A stretch of 40,313 nt of DNA from Candidatus Peribacteria bacterium (GTDB lineage Bacteria > Patescibacteriota > Gracilibacteria > Peribacterales > Peribacteraceae): the NCBI GenBank assembly GCA_028286915.1, contig JAQBQQ010000021.1:1-40313 (forward strand). The letters are read 5' to 3'. Numbering within the stretch: position 1 is the stretch's first letter; the number at the start of each line of letters is the position of its first letter. Both the position numbers and the translations under genes were made by a program. Of the stretch, positions 37,129-40,313 are shown piece after piece. The notes below the pieces were generated by a model. It saw only the letters and a program-made list of their open reading frames with translations. It searched no databases and had not been told where the DNA came from.

Positions 37129-38469
37129 TCAGAGGGCGGAAGGATACGTCTCCGGCAACTCCCCTTCCGGCCACGGCGCCGTCCACTCAAGCGGTCGCAC
37201 CGCCTTCGTGCGCTCGAAATGCAGGATGCCATCGAACTGATCGGCAAGCCGCGCATCGAAGTAATGGCTTGCTCGCTCCGTCTCAGGACGATAGATGACG
37301 CCGATGGCGCGTTCCAGACGCGGCCGCTGCAACTCGTAGCGCAGATCACCGTCTCGTAAACCGTCTCGTAAGCGGAGGAAGAATTTCGACAGACCGGTTT
37401 CATGGAAAAGTCGCTCGTAACTCCCTTCGAGGGAAGGATTGACTCGCTTGATCTGCGCGGGCTCGCCCCAATCATCGGCTGCCGTGACGGTTCCCGTGTG
37501 CGTCGTGAAACCGATGAGGACGGCGTCGTTTCCGTGCTTCTCCTTCATAAGCTGACCGATATTGAACTCCCCGGCTTCGCCCATGTAGGTCGCCTTGGCG
37601 TTGCCGATGTGGGAGTTATGCGCCCACACGACGATCTTGTTTGTTCTTCCCTGGGCATCCAGATGCGCCACGAGTGTTTCGAGCATTTCCGACATGTGAC
37701 TGTCACGCACGTTCCAGGACGAGACACGTCCCATGAACATCGTACGGTAATACTTCTCCGCGTTCTTCACGAGCCGCGCGTTCTGTTCGACTGAGAAGAA
37801 TTCCTGATTCGTCGAATCTTCAAGGCGTCTCTTTCGCAGTTCAAGGAGCTGGGCGATGACTTCTTCTTCGCAACTTTTCGTAAGGCCGAAACTCGCACGG
37901 TAGCCGTAGGACTGCGGGTCTTCCCCGGACTGATCGAAACAGGAGTAGCGGTACCTTGCTCTCTTTGCAGACTCCGGATCGGTACGGTCGAGGTAACTGA
38001 GTACGACGCCAATGGATTGGAACATGCTGTAAAGATCGAGTCCGTAGAAACCGATGTGAAATTCAGGCGGCAATGCCGCATTGTAGGCGTAGAGCCAGTC
38101 TACGAAATTCAGCACATCTGCGTTGCGCCACATCCACTGAGGGAATCGCTTGAAATCCAGCAGGGCTTCATTCGCGTTTCTGTCCTCGCTCTCGTGGCGA
38201 ATATAGCGGTTCACACGGTACATGTCCGGCCAGTCGGCCTCAGCGGCGACTGCCGTGAAGCCCGCCTCCCGGATCAGTATTCGCGTGATCGCGGCCCGCT
38301 CTCTATAGAATTCATGCGTGCCGTGCGTCGCTTCACCGAGCAGCACGAAACGGGCATTGCCGATGAGATCGAGAATGGGTTCATAGTCGGATTCGTCATC
38401 GCCCGTCAGCAGGTGAGCTCTGTCTCGGATTTCCTCTGCCAGTGCTGATCGGATGGCGGTGACAGGCAT
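37129..38469 (-). CDS. erythromycin-esterase family protein
   Basis: A 446-residue member of PF05139. It has NARFVLLGEATHGTHEFYRE near residues 38-57, the FTAVAAEADWPDMYRVNRY block, FPQWMWRNADVLNFVDWLYA, FHIGFYGLDLYSM and KIVVWAHNSHIGNAKATYMG, all typical of the Ere fold. True Ere enzymes open the macrolide lactone, but most family members are uncharacterised hydrolases, so macrolide resistance cannot be inferred. The ATG at 38469 is preferred to a TTG at 38487. Its GC content is high against the AT-rich island to its left. No clear terminator follows. Confidence 0.9.
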   Translation of the reverse strand: MPVTAIRSALAEEIRDRAHLLTGDDESDYEPILDLIGNARFVLLGEATHGTHEFYRERAAITRILIREAGFTAVAAEADWPDMYRVNRYIRHESEDRNANEALLDFKRFPQWMWRNADVLNFVDWLYAYNAALPPEFHIGFYGLDLYSMFQSIGVVLSYLDRTDPESAKRARYRYSCFDQSGEDPQSYGYRASFGLTKSCEEEVIAQLLELRKRRLEDSTNQEFFSVEQNARLVKNAEKYYRTMFMGRVSSWNVRDSHMSEMLETLVAHLDAQGRTNKIVVWAHNSHIGNAKATYMGEAGEFNIGQLMKEKHGNDAVLIGFTTHTGTVTAADDWGEPAQIKRVNPSLEGSYERLFHETGLSKFFLRLRDGLRDGDLRYELQRPRLERAIGVIYRPETERASHYFDARLADQFDGILHFERTKAVRPLEWTAPWPEGELPETYPSAL

Positions 38470-38705
38470 AGGTTTCTTAAAAGGCAATCCCTGACGATAC
38501 GATTATCTCGAATTTTCGGCAAAAATTTGCCGAAGATTCCCGTCATAGATGACGGATATCATAGAAAATTCTCTCCATATTTCCGAACCTGATGGATGTG
38601 GAGAACAGGATTACTGCCCATTGGCGCATAACGGTGTTGCATAAGAAAATAGCTACTGCGAAATGAAAGTGCTTTCGGCTACTGCACTGCTACAATTGCA
38701 TCACT

Positions 38706-39614
38706 ATGCAAAAAATTATTCCCCATCTCTGGTTCGATACGGAAGCGAAGGAGGCCGCTGAGTTCTATGTGTCCGCGTTCGGCGACGGGTCGAAGGTCAC
38801 GAATGTGACGACCCTCCACGATACGCCTACGGGCGACTGTGACGTAGTGTCATTCGATCTTCGCGGCTACTCATTCATGGCGATCAGCGCGGGGCCGCTC
38901 TTCCAATTCAATCCGTCGATCTCATTTATGCTTAACTTCGATCCCTCGACGGACAAAGATGCGCGGAAGAATCTGGATGTGCTCTGGGAGAAACTCTCCG
39001 ATGGAGGCGAGGCTCTCATGCCGCTCGACAAGTATCCCTTCAGCGAACACTACGGATGGATCAAGGACAAGTATGGCGTCACGTGGCAGCTGATCCTGAC
39101 GAATCCAGAGGGCGAGCCGCGGCCGTTCATCATTCCTTCCCTCATGTTCGTGGGAGACATGACGGGAAAGGCCGAGGAAGCGATCGATTTTTACGTCTCG
39201 GTGTTCAAGGATTCGAAGCGCGGCATGACTGCACGCTACTCGGCCGGCTCGGCGCCGGATACAGAAGGAACAATCATCTTCGCTGATTTTATGATTGAGA
39301 AGCAGTGGTTCGCAGCCATGGACAGCGCGGGTCCGCATCGTTTCTCCTTCAACGAGGCCATCTCCCTCCTCGTGCGCTGCGACACTCAAGAAGAGATTGA
39401 TTATTACTGGAGCAAACTTTCCGCCGTTCCCGCAGCCGAACAGTGTGGGTGGCTGAAGGACAAGTACGGCATCTCCTGGCAGATCAGCCCGGACATCATG
39501 GATGATATGCTGCAGAGCGGCGATCAGGAAAAGACCACACGGGTTACCCAGGCGTTCCTGAAAATGAAAAAAATCGATCTTTCGGCTTTGCAGAAGGCCT
39601 ACGAAGGACGGTAA
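38706..39614 (+). CDS. PhnB-like protein with two VOC domains
   Basis: A 302-residue soluble protein with two PhnB-type VOC modules. Module 1 runs KIIPHLWFDTEAKEAAEFYV ... SFMLNFD ... YGWIKDKYGVTWQLI. Module 2 runs PSLMFVGDMTGKAEEAIDFY ... AISLLVRCDTQEEIDYYW ... CGWLKDKYGISWQISPDIM. The repeated GWxKDKYGxxWQ motif shows internal duplication. The family is often labelled 3-demethylubiquinone methyltransferase-like, but no methyltransferase fold is present. A TACAAT box lies 9 nt before the ATG. Next, 11 nt downstream, is the SRPBCC-cupin gene, so the two are probably an operon. Confidence 0.88.
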   Translation: MQKIIPHLWFDTEAKEAAEFYVSAFGDGSKVTNVTTLHDTPTGDCDVVSFDLRGYSFMAISAGPLFQFNPSISFMLNFDPSTDKDARKNLDVLWEKLSDGGEALMPLDKYPFSEHYGWIKDKYGVTWQLILTNPEGEPRPFIIPSLMFVGDMTGKAEEAIDFYVSVFKDSKRGMTARYSAGSAPDTEGTIIFADFMIEKQWFAAMDSAGPHRFSFNEAISLLVRCDTQEEIDYYWSKLSAVPAAEQCGWLKDKYGISWQISPDIMDDMLQSGDQEKTTRVTQAFLKMKKIDLSALQKAYEGR

Positions 39615-39625
39615 CCGATTTCTCT

Positions 39626-40313
39626 ATGCCAAAACTTTTTGCAGACAAGACCATCGAGATCGATGCCCCGGCTTCCGTCGTCTGGGATGTCCTTATAAAG
39701 GACGCTGATGTATGGGCCTTCGCCTTCGCAGAGGCCCGGGTCGAGTCTGACTGGAAGCCTGGCAGCCCCGTCCGTTGGAAGAAATCCGATGGCAATGTGT
39801 TCGTCGAGGGAACAGTGACTGCATTCAAGCCTCAAAAACTCCTTCGATTTACGGTGATCAGCACCGGGGAACCCGAGCATCGCGCACTGGCGCGAACGGA
39901 AGAGGACGGCATCACATTCGAACTGTCGGAGCGTGATGGAGGAATCACGCTGCGTGTCCGACATGGGGATTTCTCCGTTTTGAAAGACGCAGAGGAAGCT
40001 CTTCGCGGAACGATGGAGGGATGGGGTCGAACGCTACCGAAGATCAAGGCAACGGCCGAATGGATCGCAACACTGGAACGGGAAGGATTCAAAGACATTG
40101 GTGTTTGCCCGATCCCGCCGAATAAGGATCTGCCGGAGCATATGCATGACCAGCATACAGTGCATATGATTCTTGAAGGGGAGCTGATCATCAAAGATAA
40201 CGAAGGCACGAAAACGTACCGCCCCGGCGACCGGGTGGAATTCCCAGCCGGTACCACGCACAAGGCAAGAGGCAGTACAGACACCGGGAAGATGATCATC
40301 GGCGTAAAGGCGG
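39626..40313 (+). CDS. SRPBCC (AHSA1-like) and cupin fusion protein, 3' partial
   Basis: The frame is open from the ATG at 39626 to the right edge, giving at least 229 residues. Residues 1-145 resemble an SRPBCC/AHSA1 ligand-binding domain (KTIEIDAPASVVWDVLIK, SPVRWKKSDGNVFVEGTVTA, EEALRGTMEGWGRTLPKIKA). From about residue 160 a cupin begins: LPEHMHDQHTVHMILEGELI carries the metal-binding His residues, and YRPGDRVEFPAGTTHKA is the second motif. The two-domain fusion is unusual. It follows the double-VOC gene by 11 nt. The ligand and function are unknown. Confidence 0.8.
   Translation, partial: MPKLFADKTIEIDAPASVVWDVLIKDADVWAFAFAEARVESDWKPGSPVRWKKSDGNVFVEGTVTAFKPQKLLRFTVISTGEPEHRALARTEEDGITFELSERDGGITLRVRHGDFSVLKDAEEALRGTMEGWGRTLPKIKATAEWIATLEREGFKDIGVCPIPPNKDLPEHMHDQHTVHMILEGELIIKDNEGTKTYRPGDRVEFPAGTTHKARGSTDTGKMIIGVKA

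Noticed and set aside
1-40313. CRISPR array, integrase, transposase or phage structural genes
   Set aside because: No regularly spaced repeats of CRISPR type and no such proteins were found, although several repeats and the cargo locus suggest past mobility.
1-40313. Recoding of TGA as glycine (Gracilibacteria/SR1 code)
   Set aside because: Several full-length genes end naturally at TGA and no conserved protein is interrupted by in-frame TGA.

Overview
The window looks like a chromosomal segment of an ultra-small, Candidate Phyla Radiation (CPR) type bacterium, most likely close to Peregrinibacteria/Peribacteria. This placement is inferred from gene content and style, not from a marker-gene tree. 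The signs are a TrbC/VirB2-type pilin-like protein, single housekeeping genes scattered without their usual operon partners (pheS without pheT, ftsE without ftsX, pyrE and folP alone), many short intergenic inverted repeats, and start codons that mostly lack Shine-Dalgarno (SD) sites. TGA is an ordinary stop codon (for example at the ends of the phosphomannomutase and FtsE genes), so this is not a recoded Gracilibacteria/SR1 genome.

Layout. 1-5.4 kb: end of a pilin-like membrane gene, folP, a small Cys-rich protein, alpha-glucan phosphorylase, phosphomannomutase/phosphoglucomutase and a 54-residue membrane protein. 5.5-9.7 kb: a stand-alone unknown gene with its own promoter, leader hairpin and terminator; a divergent asparaginase; a roughly 490-nt promoter-to-terminator unit on the minus strand with no credible protein (candidate structured RNA); guanylate kinase. 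9.9-14.7 kb: a secreted protein built of Cys-bounded helical hairpins, then a locus in which a NUDIX gene and an unknown gene lie in tandem, each between copies of the same two flanking gene tails; a GNAT acetyltransferase, a PHA-system-like protein and an unknown protein follow. 14.9-19.5 kb: a Thr/Ser-rich surface protein with a planctomycete-like leader, a TauE/SafE transporter, tRNA-Ala(GGC), tRNA-Arg(GCG) followed by repeated copies of its own 5' end and promoter, and a secreted GH6 glucanase. 19.6-27.5 kb: housekeeping genes (uracil-DNA glycosylase, pheS, pyrE, rsmG, rlmE, ftsE, an ACT-domain protein, a lipoprotein). 27.5-34.9 kb: a PEP-CTERM protein, a GerMN lipoprotein and a stress group (Bcp peroxiredoxin, AlkD-like protein, MsrA, NRAMP-UspA fusion, SPW membrane protein, VOC protein). 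35-37 kb: an AT-rich island with a PIN toxin and a 53-residue putative antitoxin, an unknown gene, a tRNA-like relic and a MazG-like protein. 37.1 kb to the end: an erythromycin-esterase-family protein, a double PhnB/VOC protein and an SRPBCC-cupin fusion cut by the window edge.

Two expression styles coexist. Many resident genes have a TATAAT-like -10 box ending 6-8 nt before the ATG, which predicts leaderless mRNAs; this also decides several start codons (pheS, ftsE, udg, msrA, bcp). A second class of single genes (near 5.7-6.4, 11.2-11.9, 12.2-13.0, 15.0-16.3, 18.5-19.5 and 27.5-28.1 kb) has SD sites, mostly long leaders with hairpins, long-stem terminators and C/G-ending codons. They read as self-contained, probably transferred gene cassettes. 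The duplicated flanks around two of them are the clearest trace of how such cassettes are gained, and are the most interesting structure in the window.
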